From: a bacterium
GTDB lineage: Bacteria > Desulfobacterota > Binatia > HRBIN30 > CADEER01
Direction of reading: 5' to 3'
DNA length: 64,000 nucleotides
Assembly (NCBI GenBank): GCA_019637795.1
Contig: JAHBUY010000004.1
Span: 310,001-374,000 of the forward strand
The translations under genes were made by a program, and so were the position numbers. Positions 1-11,122 of the stretch are shown in pieces; the stretch's first letter is position 1, and each line of letters starts with the position of its first letter. Under the pieces are notes generated by a model, which was not told the DNA's origin, ran no database searches, and saw nothing but the letters and a program-made list of their open reading frames with translations.

Positions 1-974
1 TGATGCTGTCGAGCAGAATCACGACGTCGCGCCCGTGCTCGACCAGGCGCTTCGCCTTCTCGATCACCATCTCGGCGACCTGGACATGGCGCGTGGCCGG
101 CTCGTCGAACGTCGAGCTGATGACTTCGCCCTCGACCGAGCGCTGCATGTCGGTCACTTCCTCTGGCCGCTCGTCGATGAGCAGCACGATGAGGACGACC
201 TCCTTGTGGTTGCGGGTGATGCCGTGCGCGATGTTCTGCAGCATCACCGTCTTGCCGGTGCGTGGCGGGGCGACGATGAGGCCGCGTGTGCCCTTGCCGA
301 TCGGCGTGAAGAGGTCGATGAGGCGAGTCGTGTGCTCTTCGGGATCGTGCTCGAGGCGGAGCTGTTCGTTGGGGTAGAGCGGCGTCAGGTTGTCGAAGAG
401 GATGATGTCGCGCGCCCGCTCCGGCTCCTCGTAGTTGATGGCCTCGACCTTGAGCAGCGCGAAGTAGCGCTCGCCCTCCTTGGGGGGGCGGATCTGGCCG
501 GACACGACATCACCGGTGCGCAGGTTGAAGCGGCGGATCTGGCTGGGCGAGACGTAGATGTCGTCGGGACCGGGGAGGTAGTTGTAGTCGGGCGCCCGCA
601 GGAAGCCGAAGCCGTCGGGCAGGATCTCCAGCACGCCCTCCCCGTACACCAGACCGCTCTGCTCGGTCTGCGCGCCGAGAATCGCGAAGATCAGCTCCTG
701 CTTGCGCATCGCCGACGCGCCATCGACGTTGAAACCCTTGGCGATCTGCGCCAGCTCGCTGATCTTCTTCGATTTCAGCGACTTGAGATTGAGGCCATGG
801 TCACCGTTGACCGCCTCCTCCTCCACGGCGTCGTCGGTCGGTTCGGCGGGCGGCGCCACGGCGACCTCGGCGGCGACGGCGCCGCCGTCGCCATCGCGAC
901 GGCGGCGCTCGACACGGCCTGCGACCGCCGCCGCAGACGGTGTCCGATTCCTCCCGACGCTCTCGTCGGCCATG
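1..974 (-). CDS. rho: Transcription termination factor Rho (3' end outside window)
   Basis: Rho is the hexameric RNA-dependent ATPase that ends transcription. About 324 N-terminal residues are visible; the C-terminus lies beyond the left edge. The first ~55 residues are a poorly conserved Arg/Ala/Glu-rich extension. The Rho N domain follows ([19 protein letters not shown], then [11 protein letters not shown]), then the cold-shock-type RNA-binding domain ([30 protein letters not shown]) and the start of the ATPase core with Walker A APPRTGKT and Walker B VVILLDSI. The ATG is chosen because GGAGAGGA lies just upstream (minus strand) and the extension before the Rho domain is short. It is the last visible gene of the minus-strand run ribF-rluD-rho. 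Confidence 0.95.
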
Positions 975-1011
975 TTGGATCCTCTCCGTGGGGCGTGTGG
1001 TGGTGGAATTG

Positions 1012-2043
1012 TCAGGCAGGGGAACGCCGGCGCGAGGGCCTGGAGGTTGATCCAGAGCGGCGCCGGGTCGTGGAATCGGGCGGGACGCTATGGGACGGCA
1101 TCTGGGATGTCAAGCTTGTGCCGCGCAGGGCCGCCAGCGCCGCGGCGAAGTCCGTCGGCAGGGGGGCGGCGAGCCTCATCCGCTCCCCGCTCGTCGGGTG
1201 GCGGAAGTCGATCGCCTCGGCGTGCAGCGCCTGGCGTGGGATCAGATCGCTCTGGCCCGGGTGTCCGCGCGCGTACAGGAGGTCAGAGACCACCGGGTGG
1301 CCGATCGAGGCGAGGTGAACGCGAATCTGGTGGGTCCGGCCGGTTTCCGGATTCGCCCGCACCAGCGCGACGCGACCCGATTGCTCGAGCACCTCGTACC
1401 GGGTGGTTGCCACGCGGCCGCGCGCCCGCACCGCCATCTTCTTGCGCTCGACCGGATGACGACCGATCGGCCGGTCGATGACCCCGCGCGACGGTCGCGG
1501 CGCGCCCCAGACCAGGGCCAGGTAGTCCTTCTTGATCTCGCGGCGCCGGAACTGATCGCCAAGGTTGGCGAGTGCCGCGGACGTCCGTGCGATGAGGAGA
1601 ATCCCCGAGGTGTCCTTGTCGAGGCGATGGACGATGCCGAGGCGATCCGGATCGAGATCCGTTGGCACCGCCTGCCAGCGATGCAGCAGGGCACTCACCA
1701 ACGTGCCCTGCCAGTGTCCCGGCGCCGGGTGCACCACCAGACCGGGCGGTTTGTTGATCGCCAGCAGCGACGCATCCTCGAAGAGGACGTCGAGGTCGAT
1801 TGGCGCCGCGACGGCGCGAATCTCGGGCAGCGGCAGTGGGTCGGCGACGATCTCGTCACCGGCGCGCAACGTGGTGCCGGGCTTCACCGCGCGATCACCG
1901 ACGCGTACCCGGCCGGCCGCGATCAGACGTCGCACCTGCGATCGCGTCCCCAGCACCTGGCGCTCGGTGAGGAAGTGATCGAGGCGCGCACCTGCCTCCG
2001 CTGCGCCCACCGTCCACATGTGGCGCGGCTCATCAGTGGCCAT
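1012..2043 (-). CDS. rluD: Ribosomal large subunit pseudouridine synthase, RluA/RluD family
   Basis: Converts specific uridines to pseudouridine, most likely in 23S rRNA. At 343 residues it has the usual family length. An S4 RNA-binding domain lies at about residues 15-80 ([22 protein letters not shown]). The catalytic domain carries the signature [11 protein letters not shown] with the catalytic Asp, and later [17 protein letters not shown]. The ATG that begins MATDEPRH is preferred; the open frame extends farther upstream, but that part only overlaps ribF antiparallel-frame sequence with no family similarity. The start overlaps the ribF stop by 11 nt, suggesting translational coupling. Assignment to RluD rather than RluC is inferred from the S4 domain plus length. 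The last ~35 residues are low-complexity and Arg/Ser-rich. Confidence 0.9.
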   Translation of the reverse strand: MATDEPRHMWTVGAAEAGARLDHFLTERQVLGTRSQVRRLIAAGRVRVGDRAVKPGTTLRAGDEIVADPLPLPEIRAVAAPIDLDVLFEDASLLAINKPPGLVVHPAPGHWQGTLVSALLHRWQAVPTDLDPDRLGIVHRLDKDTSGILLIARTSAALANLGDQFRRREIKKDYLALVWGAPRPSRGVIDRPIGRHPVERKKMAVRARGRVATTRYEVLEQSGRVALVRANPETGRTHQIRVHLASIGHPVVSDLLYARGHPGQSDLIPRQALHAEAIDFRHPTSGERMRLAAPLPTDFAAALAALRGTSLTSQMPSHSVPPDSTTRRRSGSTSRPSRRRSPA

Positions 2044-2872
2044 TGCCGTGCGTCGCGAGCAGGTCGCGCGCCGCCGCCATGTCGGCACGGATCTGCGCCA
2101 CCAGCGCTTCGATGCCTGCGAACTTCTGCTCGCCCCGCAACCGCGCCACGAACGACACCTCGAGACGCTCTCCGTACAGGTCGCCACTGAACTCGAAGAG
2201 ATGGGTCTCGACCGAGCGCGCAACATTGCCGAAGGTCGGATTCAAGCCGATGTTCGCGACGCCATCGCGCCGGACGCCCCGGTGGACGGCGCGCACCGCG
2301 TACACGCCGTCCGGCGGCAGCACGAGATGCTGCACGCGCAAGTTGGCGGTCGGAATGCCAAGCCGGGCGCCGCGATGAAACCCGTGGATCACCGGACCCT
2401 CGACGGCGTGCGGCCGCCCGAGCGCACGCTCCACCGCCGGGAGGTCACCGCCGATGAGCCATTCGCGAATGTTCGCCGCCGTCAGCGGCAAGGCGCCGTT
2501 CAGCGCCAGCTCTACCCGCTCGACGTCCACGCCTGGCCCCGTCAGCTCGCCGCCGGTAACCAGCGCCGCCGCACCGAGACGCGCCGCCACGGCCGCGTCG
2601 TCAGCCGGGTCGTCCCGGCCGAGCAGCACCCCCCAGTCGACCCCCCACTCGCGCAGCAGTGCTACTCGTTGCCGCAGGGTGGTCAACGCCCGGCCGCGCT
2701 CGGGCGCATAGCGGAGGGCCACCACCGCTTCGGCGCGACGCGCGCGGGCCAGCGCGGCGAGGCGGCCGAGCACCCGCTGGTGGCCGCGGTGCACTCCATC
2801 GAAACGCCCGACGGCGACCACTCGCGGCCGAGTGACCGGCTCTGTGCGCGCCAGATGACGAACCAGCAGCAT
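2033..2872 (-). CDS. ribF: RibF-type riboflavin kinase with a degenerate FAD synthetase half
   Basis: RibF normally phosphorylates riboflavin to FMN (C-terminal half) and adenylylates FMN to FAD (N-terminal half). The C-terminal flavokinase half is well preserved: VIHGFHRGARLGIPTANL, PPDGVYAVRA, GVANIGLNPTFG, and an ending typical of the family (DLYGERLEVSFVARLRGEQKF). The N-terminal half keeps RFDGVHRGHQ but has LRYAPER where FDPHP is usual and lacks a recognisable DFRFG segment; the ISSTxIR motif is replaced by LTAANIREWL. The protein is 279 residues, about 30 shorter than typical. It may therefore be mainly a riboflavin kinase. It sits 26 nt downstream of cpoB and overlaps rluD. Confidence 0.85.
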   Translation of the reverse strand: MLLVRHLARTEPVTRPRVVAVGRFDGVHRGHQRVLGRLAALARARRAEAVVALRYAPERGRALTTLRQRVALLREWGVDWGVLLGRDDPADDAAVAARLGAAALVTGGELTGPGVDVERVELALNGALPLTAANIREWLIGGDLPAVERALGRPHAVEGPVIHGFHRGARLGIPTANLRVQHLVLPPDGVYAVRAVHRGVRRDGVANIGLNPTFGNVARSVETHLFEFSGDLYGERLEVSFVARLRGEQKFAGIEALVAQIRADMAAARDLLATHGNGH

Positions 2873-2898
2873 GGAGCGCAGGGCGCCGCGCGGGCGCG

Positions 2899-3690
2899 TC
2901 AGTCGGCGAGGGACTGGAGCTGCTGCCGCCCGATCTGCGCTTCCTCCGAGCTCGGGTGGTCGCTGATGAGTTTCTGCAGCACCAGCTTGGCGTCGATCTT
3001 GTCCCCCGAGGTCGAGAAGGCACTCGCCAGGGCCAGCAGCGCTCCGGGCACCTGGTCCCCCTGCGGAAACTTGAGCAGCACCTCGTTGAACTCGATGATC
3101 GAGCGATTGTAGTCGCCCTGCGCGTAGTACGCCTCGCCGATCCAGTACTGGGCGTTGTCGGCCAGCGGCGATTTCGGGTTGCCGCGCAGGAAATCCCGGA
3201 AACCGTTGATCGCCTGCTCGTGCTGGTTGTCGCGATAGAGCTGCAGCGCCCGCTGGTACGACAGCGGTGCGCTGCTCGCCGTCTGCGCGTCGCGACGCAT
3301 CGCGATCTGCGCCGCGTCGCTGCCGGCAACGCGGGCGATCGGCGTCGCTGTCGGGCTGGCCTCCGCCCCGGCGCCCGGAGTCGACGTAGGCTCGGCGGTC
3401 CGCGACGCCTCGATGTCGGCGAGACGCCGCTCCAGCTCCTTGACCCGATCCTGTGCCGCGCGCGTCTTCGAATCCGACTGCGACGAGCGCATGGTGTCGA
3501 CACGGCGCGAGAGCGCGTCGACCGACACCTGCAGATCCGCCAGCGACGCTCGCATCTCCTGCTGATCGCGGCGCACGCGCTCGAAGTCAGCGCGGGTGAC
3601 GCAGCCGGCGACCGTCAGCGACGCGAGACAGGCAATCGCGGTCAGTTGCCGACGGGCACGAGATGGGCGCGCCGGTTCCGGCTCCAGCAC
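2899..3690 (-). CDS. cpoB: Cell division coordinator CpoB (YbgF), Tol-Pal associated TPR protein
   Basis: CpoB/YbgF is a periplasmic coiled-coil and TPR protein that works with Tol-Pal during outer-membrane constriction. Seen here: an N-terminal export signal ending in a lipobox-like LTVAGC, a coiled coil at roughly residues 35-95 (RRDQQEMRASLADLQVSVDA), a Thr/Ala/Pro linker, then TPR repeats (YQRALQLYRDNQHEQAINGF, AQYWIGEAYYAQGDYNRSII). The start chosen is a GTG at 3690, because AGGAGG lies 10 nt upstream; an in-frame GTG at 3711 lacks such a site. The gene begins inside the end of pal (49-nt overlap), so it is probably translationally coupled. Presence of a lipobox is unusual for E. coli CpoB but seen in other groups. 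Confidence 0.9.
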   Translation of the reverse strand: MLEPEPARPSRARRQLTAIACLASLTVAGCVTRADFERVRRDQQEMRASLADLQVSVDALSRRVDTMRSSQSDSKTRAAQDRVKELERRLADIEASRTAEPTSTPGAGAEASPTATPIARVAGSDAAQIAMRRDAQTASSAPLSYQRALQLYRDNQHEQAINGFRDFLRGNPKSPLADNAQYWIGEAYYAQGDYNRSIIEFNEVLLKFPQGDQVPGALLALASAFSTSGDKIDAKLVLQKLISDHPSSEEAQIGRQQLQSLAD

Positions 3691-4190
3691 GACTCGGTTT
3701 CCTCCTGGCACAGCGGCAACTCCTCGCCGTAACTGATCGTGGTCAGGCGGTCGCGGCCAATCCCGAGAGCGATGAGATAGCTCTTCGCCGCGGCGGCCCG
3801 TTTGGCTCCCAGCGCGAGATTGTACTCCACGGTGCCACGGTTGTCACAGTGCCCTTCGATCTCGACCCGCACCTCGGGGTGATCCTTGAGCCACTCGGCA
3901 TCTTCCTGCAGGGTCTGCCGCGCCGATTCGTCGAGCTCGAACGAGTCGTAGTTGAAATGGATGTCGTGCAGGGGGCCGGAATCGCTGCCAGCGCCGCCGG
4001 CGCCGTACTTGCCCTGCTGCGCCAGCGCCAGGCTACCGCCCGGCGCGCCACCAGCACCGAGCGATTCCTCGCCGTAGCCTGCCTCACCTTCCTGCCCCTC
4101 GAGGCCCGCGCTGCCCTTCTTTTTGGACGAGCACCCAAGCGAGACGAGCATGGCCAACACCACCGCCAACCCAACGAACGACCTGTTCAT
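3642..4190 (-). CDS. pal: Peptidoglycan-associated lipoprotein Pal
   Basis: Outer-membrane lipoprotein that binds peptidoglycan and anchors the Tol-Pal system. The 182-residue product starts with a lipoprotein signal (MNRSFVGLAVVLAMLVSLGC, lipidated Cys at residue 20) and a Gly-rich linker. An OmpA-C domain covers residues ~75-180: IHFNYDSFELDESA, EGHCDNRGTVEYNLALG and the typical NRRAHLVPVG end. The ATG at 4190 is chosen because it places the signal peptide at the N-terminus; the frame stays open to 4250. It lies 38 nt downstream of tolB. Confidence 0.95.
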   Translation of the reverse strand: MNRSFVGLAVVLAMLVSLGCSSKKKGSAGLEGQEGEAGYGEESLGAGGAPGGSLALAQQGKYGAGGAGSDSGPLHDIHFNYDSFELDESARQTLQEDAEWLKDHPEVRVEIEGHCDNRGTVEYNLALGAKRAAAAKSYLIALGIGRDRLTTISYGEELPLCQEETESCWSRNRRAHLVPVGN

Positions 4191-4228
4191 CGCGTGTACC
4201 CTCATCCAGTGGAGCCGCGCGGATCGCG

Positions 4229-5524
4229 CTACTCCAACCAACCCGACCACGCTGGAGAGGTATCACCGCCCCCCCCCGTGGTCAATTCTGCTTGGTTCGC
4301 TCCAGACAGATCCGAGAGATAGATTTTTGCTGCGCCGCCGCGTTTGGAGCTGAAGACGAGATAGCGACCGTCGGGCGACCAACTCGGATCCTCGTTGCTG
4401 CCGACCGATGTCACCTGACGCGCGTCGGAGCCGTCGGTCTTGACGGTCATGATCTGAAAACGCCCATCGGCGCGCGTCGCATACGCGATGCGATCGCCCT
4501 TCGGCGCCCAACTCGGCGAGGTATTGTAGCGCCCCGCGCTGCTCACCCGACGCACGCCGCTGCCGTCGGCGTTCATCACGTAAATCTGCGGCGACCCCGA
4601 TCGATCGGAACAGAAGACGAGCTGCGTGCCGTCGGGCGACCAATTGGCGGACACGTCGACGGCCCAGTGTTCGGTCAGTCGGCGCGCCAACGAACCGTCC
4701 GGATTGAGGATGGCGATCTCCGGGTTGCCATCGAACTCGAGCGTGACCGCAATCTGCCTGCCGTCCGGCGACCAGCGCCCACCGAGATTGAGGCCGCGCA
4801 GCGCCGACAACCGCGACCAGGCGCCGCGCCCGAGCCCGATCGCGTAGAGATCCGGGTTGCCGCTGCGGAACGAGGTCAGGATCAGCGACCGGTTGTCCGG
4901 CGCCCACGACGGCGACAGGTTGATCGTGTTCTCGCTGGTGATGCGGCGCACGTCCTCGCCATCGGCGCCCATGACGTACACATCCTTGAAGCGGCCGCTG
5001 CGGGTCGACAGGAAGGCGATCTGCGAATCAAACGGTCCGCGCTCGCCGGTGAAAGTCTGGATGACCTCGTCGGCGAAGCGATTGGCCATCCGTCGTTCGT
5101 CACCGACGACGCCGCGGAAGCGACGCCCCGCCAATTGACGCCGCTGACCGACGTCGAAGAGCCGCGCTTCGATCGTCAGATCGTTGCCCTGCCGCTCCGC
5201 GGTCCCCTTCACCAGCGCCAGGGCGCCGATCACCGACCAGTTCTCGAAGTTGATCGCCTCGGCGGTGACGCCGGCGGTCTGTGCGTTCTCGATGTACGCG
5301 TCGCGCGGCAGGACGCGGAACAGTCCCGAGAGCTCGAGGTCGCGTCCCAGCACCTCGGTGAAGCGATCACCGGCGCCGCCGGTGATCTGCTTGAGGGGGG
5401 CGACGGCAATCGGATAGCGGGTGACCCCGGGACCGACGATCGTCGAACGGACCTGGCCGACGGCCGGATGCGCCACCACCGCGGCGACGACTCCGGCCAG
5501 GACGAGTGGGCTGATGCGCATCAC
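4229..5524 (-). CDS. tolB: Tol-Pal system beta-propeller protein TolB
   Basis: Periplasmic TolB bridges Pal and TolA. The 431-residue product has a Sec signal peptide (LVLAGVVAAVVAHPAVGQ), an N-terminal alpha/beta domain (YPIAVAPLKQITGG) and a six-bladed propeller made of WD40-like PD40 repeats such as SWAPDNRSLILTS, RWSPDGRQIAVTLE, NWSPDGTQLVFCSDRSG and SWSPDGRYLVFSS. The first codon is GTG (an ATG is the second codon), overlapping the tolA-like stop as GTGA, which implies coupling. Confidence 0.97.
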   Translation of the reverse strand: MMRISPLVLAGVVAAVVAHPAVGQVRSTIVGPGVTRYPIAVAPLKQITGGAGDRFTEVLGRDLELSGLFRVLPRDAYIENAQTAGVTAEAINFENWSVIGALALVKGTAERQGNDLTIEARLFDVGQRRQLAGRRFRGVVGDERRMANRFADEVIQTFTGERGPFDSQIAFLSTRSGRFKDVYVMGADGEDVRRITSENTINLSPSWAPDNRSLILTSFRSGNPDLYAIGLGRGAWSRLSALRGLNLGGRWSPDGRQIAVTLEFDGNPEIAILNPDGSLARRLTEHWAVDVSANWSPDGTQLVFCSDRSGSPQIYVMNADGSGVRRVSSAGRYNTSPSWAPKGDRIAYATRADGRFQIMTVKTDGSDARQVTSVGSNEDPSWSPDGRYLVFSSKRGGAAKIYLSDLSGANQAELTTGGGGDTSPAWSGWLE

Positions 5525-6840
5525 GACTCCAGATCGCTGGCCCGGAAGGTCAGCTCGACGGTGGCAAAGGCGTCCCGGTACTTCTCGGGAACCGGTTCGA
5601 GTGGATTTACGGCGCGTACGGCGCGCTCGGCCGAGGCATCATAGGAGGTGTCGCCGCTCGATTGAATGGTGTGGACGTTGCGGATCTGTCCGTCGGGCGC
5701 GACGTTGAATTGGATGATGACGGTGAGCGAGCGGTCGGCACCACTCCAGGCCCAGGCGTTCTTGATGCGCTCGCGCATCCGCCCTTCGTAGAGGACGTAC
5801 TGCAGGTCGGTCGGGGTGCCGCCGACGCCGCTCCCGGGGCCGGCCGAGATGGGGCCGCCGGCGCTCGGCGCGCCGGAACCACCCTTCTCGAGCTGCTGCG
5901 CGCGCTTCTGCACCGCAGCGGCGATGCGATCGTCCACGGCCTTGCCCGTCGCTGCGCGTTGCCCCTCTTCCGCGGCGCGCTTCTGCACCGCGGCGCGAAT
6001 CGCCTGATCGCGCCGCTGCGCCTCGTCCACCGGTTGCTTCGCCGCCGGCGTCGGCGCCACCGCGACGGCCTTGCTCGGCGCGGTCTTGGGCGGCACCTTC
6101 GCGACCGACTTGGCCGCCTCCGCCGGCTTCGCGGCGTCCTTCTCCGGCGCCGGCTTCTGCGCCGCCGGCGCCGGCGGCTTCTCCGCCGGCTTCGCCTTCG
6201 CCGGGGCAGCGGACGGTGGAGCCGGCGCTGCCGGCTTGTTCTCCGCGACCGCCTTCGGCTTCGGCGCTTCGGCAGCAGGCTTCCCCTTCAGCGCTTCGGC
6301 AGGCTTTGCGGGCTGCGGCGGCTTCACCTCGGATTTCGGCTTCGGTTCGGGCGCCTTCGGCTCCGGCTTTGCGTCCGCCGGCTTCGCGTCGACCGGCTTT
6401 GGCGGTGGCTTGGGCGGCTCGGCGGCGACCGGCGGCTGTGGTTGCGGTTGCGGCGCCTCCACCGGCTTCGCCGGCTCGATCGCCTCCGGCGCCTCGGCGA
6501 GCGGCGGAGGCGGGACGACCGGTTCCGCGGCGGGTGGCGGAGCCACGGCCTGCGGCGGCGGCACCGCCGCGGGCGCGGGCTCGGCAGCCTGAGGCTCGAG
6601 CTTGGCGGCGACGGGCTTCTTCGGTCCGCCACCGGGGAGCAAATTGGTGCCGCCGATCACATCCGGCGCGACGAGATCGACGGTGTACGATTGCACGCGC
6701 GGTGGGGCGCTGAGGAAGCGGCCCGGCATGGCGACCAGCAGGCCGATGGCGCCGACGTGGACCAGCGCCGAGATGACGATGGTGCCGATGAGGCCGCGCT
6801 CGACACCGCGCGGCGCGAGCTCCGGCGCCGCCGAGTGCAT
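5521..6840 (-). CDS. tolA: TolA-like energy-transducing protein with TonB-type C-terminus
   Basis: Occupies the TolA position between tolR and tolB and would carry proton-motive energy from TolQR across the periplasm. One transmembrane helix near the N-terminus (residues ~20-40, GTIVISALVHVGAIGLLVAM) is followed by about 230 residues of Pro/Ala/Lys/Glu-rich linker with many PKP and AEAPKPK units. A basic coiled stretch follows (DQAIRAAVQKRAAEEGQRAA), then a TonB/TolA C-terminal domain at residues ~330-439 (YEGRMRERIKNAWAW, LTVIIQFNVAPDGQIRNV). The linker is proline-rich like TonB rather than alanine/lysine helical as in E. coli TolA. The start shares one base with the tolR stop (TGATG). Operon position makes TolA more likely than a TonB function. 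Confidence 0.9.
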   Translation of the reverse strand: MHSAAPELAPRGVERGLIGTIVISALVHVGAIGLLVAMPGRFLSAPPRVQSYTVDLVAPDVIGGTNLLPGGGPKKPVAAKLEPQAAEPAPAAVPPPQAVAPPPAAEPVVPPPPLAEAPEAIEPAKPVEAPQPQPQPPVAAEPPKPPPKPVDAKPADAKPEPKAPEPKPKSEVKPPQPAKPAEALKGKPAAEAPKPKAVAENKPAAPAPPSAAPAKAKPAEKPPAPAAQKPAPEKDAAKPAEAAKSVAKVPPKTAPSKAVAVAPTPAAKQPVDEAQRRDQAIRAAVQKRAAEEGQRAATGKAVDDRIAAAVQKRAQQLEKGGSGAPSAGGPISAGPGSGVGGTPTDLQYVLYEGRMRERIKNAWAWSGADRSLTVIIQFNVAPDGQIRNVHTIQSSGDTSYDASAERAVRAVNPLEPVPEKYRDAFATVELTFRASDLES

Positions 6841-7250
6841 CAGGACTGCGGTGCCTCCGTAATCATGCCGAGTCGCTGGACGCCGGCCTCGCGCAGCGAG
6901 CCGATGACCCGCATCACCTCTCCATAGGGCACCGCGGCGTCGGCACGAACGAACACGCTGCGATCGGGCGCCTCGCGCAGGACGCCCTGCATCCTGCTCA
7001 ACAGGTCGGGGGCGCTCATCGCCGTGTCATTGAGGTAGATCTCGCCAGCGCGCGTGACGGTCACGACCAGTTGCACCTCGTCGCCGCTGACCGGCCCGGC
7101 CTTCACCTTCGGCAGGTTCACGTCGACGCCCTGGTGCAGGATCGGTGCGGTCACCATGAAGATGACGAGCAGCACCAGCATGACGTCGACGAGCGGCGTC
7201 ACGTTGATCTGCGACAACGCTTCGTTGTTGCGCTCGCTGGTGAACGCCAT
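6840..7250 (-). CDS. tolR: Biopolymer transport protein TolR (ExbD family)
   Basis: Inner-membrane partner of TolQ in the proton channel. The 136-residue product is of normal length. It has a short cytoplasmic N-terminus, the conserved INVTPLVDVMLVLLVIFMVT transmembrane helix (residues ~15-36) containing the essential Asp, and a periplasmic domain (VDVNLPKVKAG, VFVRADAAVPYGEVMRVIG). It begins 6 nt after tolQ. Confidence 0.95.
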   Translation of the reverse strand: MAFTSERNNEALSQINVTPLVDVMLVLLVIFMVTAPILHQGVDVNLPKVKAGPVSGDEVQLVVTVTRAGEIYLNDTAMSAPDLLSRMQGVLREAPDRSVFVRADAAVPYGEVMRVIGSLREAGVQRLGMITEAPQS

Positions 7251-7256
7251 TGGGTC

Positions 7257-7997
7257 TCAGTTGAGAAAGTGCCGTTCGGCGATGTTGAGGAACTCGAAGC
7301 CGAAATTGTCCATCTCAGCCGACAGGACGCGAATCTGTCGTGAGAAGGAGTTGTACGCGACGACGGCCGGGATGGCAGCGAACAGGCCGGTCGCGGTGGC
7401 GATCAGCGCCTCGGCGATGCCCGGCGCCACCGCCTGGATGGTCGACGACTGGGTGGCGCTCAGGCCGAGGAAGGCGTGCATGATGCCCCACACGGTGCCG
7501 AAGAGCCCGATGAACGGCGTCGCACTCGCCGTCGTGGCGAGGAACGTCAGCGCACGCTCGAGCGACGTCAACTGCTGCGTGGCGGCGCGCCGCATGGCAC
7601 GCTCGACGTTGGCGACGCCGCCCAGATCGGTGCTGAGCTGCGCCTCTTCCGCCTGCCGTTTGGCGCGGGTCAGGCGGACCAACTCCTGGTAGCCGGCGCG
7701 GAACACCTGCGCCACCGGACTGTCGGCCATCTCCTGGCTCGCGGCATGAACGGTGGTGAGATTCTTCGTCTCCCAGAAGGTCTCGATGAAGCGATCGGAA
7801 GCGCGCCGCGCGGTGCGGATCTGGCGTGCTTTGTAGAGGATCACCCCCCAACTGGCGATCGAAAAGAAGACCAAGAGGTAGAGCACGGCCTGCACGACGG
7901 GTCCGGAACCCGTCACCATCGTCAGCAGGTCGTCATTGCTCGGACCCGCGCCGACTGTCAGCGCCGCCAGAAGGGACGGCACCATTGCCGCTGCCAT
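7257..7997 (-). CDS. tolQ: Tol-Pal proton channel subunit TolQ (MotA/TolQ/ExbB family)
   Basis: Inner-membrane proton channel of the Tol system. The 246-residue product shows three transmembrane helices: VLYLLVFFSIASWGVILYKA (residues ~36-56), LTFLATTASATPFIGLFGTV and ALIATATGLFAAIPAVVAYN. The TolQ/ExbB signature around TPFIGLFGTVWGIMHAF is intact. The ATG at 7997 is supported by GAGG six bases upstream on the minus strand. It is the first gene of the minus-strand envelope operon and is divergent from gap. Confidence 0.95.
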   Translation of the reverse strand: MAAAMVPSLLAALTVGAGPSNDDLLTMVTGSGPVVQAVLYLLVFFSIASWGVILYKARQIRTARRASDRFIETFWETKNLTTVHAASQEMADSPVAQVFRAGYQELVRLTRAKRQAEEAQLSTDLGGVANVERAMRRAATQQLTSLERALTFLATTASATPFIGLFGTVWGIMHAFLGLSATQSSTIQAVAPGIAEALIATATGLFAAIPAVVAYNSFSRQIRVLSAEMDNFGFEFLNIAERHFLN

Positions 7998-8033
7998 CAG
8001 CTACCTCACCACCACCCCTGCGAATCGAACGCT

Positions 8034-8062
8034 ATTATGGGCCACCCACGCGAGTCAACGAA
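8034..8062 (-). promoter_or_regulatory. Possible sigma70-type promoter for tolQRAB-pal-cpoB
   Basis: On the minus strand a CATAAT (5 of 6 to the -10 consensus, 8039-8034) lies 17 nt after TTCGTT (8062-8057, 3 of 6). A better TTGACT also occurs nearby but at a 13-nt spacing that is too short. It is the only AT-rich candidate in the tolQ-gap divergent region, so the call is tentative. Confidence 0.35.
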
Positions 8063-8096
8063 GCTGCGCCCTAGTTTCTTGACTTCGCAACGCTAA

Positions 8097-9152
<1,056 letters not shown>

Positions 9153-9168
9153 ACCGAGAGCGGGGCCG

Positions 9169-10340
<1,172 letters not shown>

Positions 10341-10341
<1 letters not shown>

Positions 10342-11102
10342 TGACCGCTCGGACGCCGCTCCTGGCAGGCAACTGGAAGCTGCACTGCCGGATCGACGAA
10401 GCCTTGTCGTTGATCGATGCCCTGCTGCCGTTGATCGACACGGCGGCAGATCGCGACGTACTGGTCGCCCCACCCTTCACCGCCATCGCGGCGGTCGCCG
10501 CGCGCCTGCGGGGCACGCGCGTCCACGTGGCCGGCCAGGATCTCTACTGGGAGGACCAGGGCGCCTATACCGGGGAGGTGTCCGGACCGATGCTGGCGAG
10601 CGCCGGCTGCAGCCACGTCATCGTCGGGCACTCCGAGCGGCGTCAGTTCTTCGGCGACTCGGACCAATGGGTCGGGCGCAAGACGGCAGCGGCGCTGCGC
10701 GCTGATCTGACGCCGATCATCTGTGTCGGCGAGACGTTGGCCGAGCGCGAATCCGGCACCACGCTGGCGGTGGTCGGGCGCCAGGTGAGCGCGGCGGTCA
10801 GCGATCTCGACCCGGCGGCACTACGACGCGTCGTCATCGCCTACGAACCCGTGTGGGCCATCGGCACGGGCAAGGTGGCGACTCCGGAGCAGGCGCAGGA
10901 GGTCCATCGCGCCCTCCGCGAGATGCTTGCGGCCCAAGGGGGACCCGAGATTGCCGCTGCGGTGAGAATCCTTTATGGAGGCAGCGTGAAACCGGACAAC
11001 ATCGATGCGCTGATGGCGCAGCCAGACCTCGACGGCGCCCTTGTGGGCGGTGCCAGTCTGCAGGCCGCCGACTTCGCGCGCATCGTCCGCTTCAACGCCT
11101 GA
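10341..11102 (+). CDS. tpiA: Triosephosphate isomerase
   Basis: Interconverts dihydroxyacetone phosphate and glyceraldehyde 3-phosphate. The 253-residue product starts with GNWKLH (catalytic Lys), and carries VIVGHSERR (catalytic His region), the active-site AYEPVWAIGTGK with catalytic Glu, and the phosphate-binding ILYGGSVKPDN. Translationally coupled to pgk through a one-base overlap. Confidence 0.97.
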
Positions 11103-11122
11103 CCCCGCCACGAAAGGTTCCA

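Noticed and set aside
2873-2898. FMN riboswitch before ribF
   Set aside because: Only 26 bases separate cpoB and ribF; no room for an RFN element.
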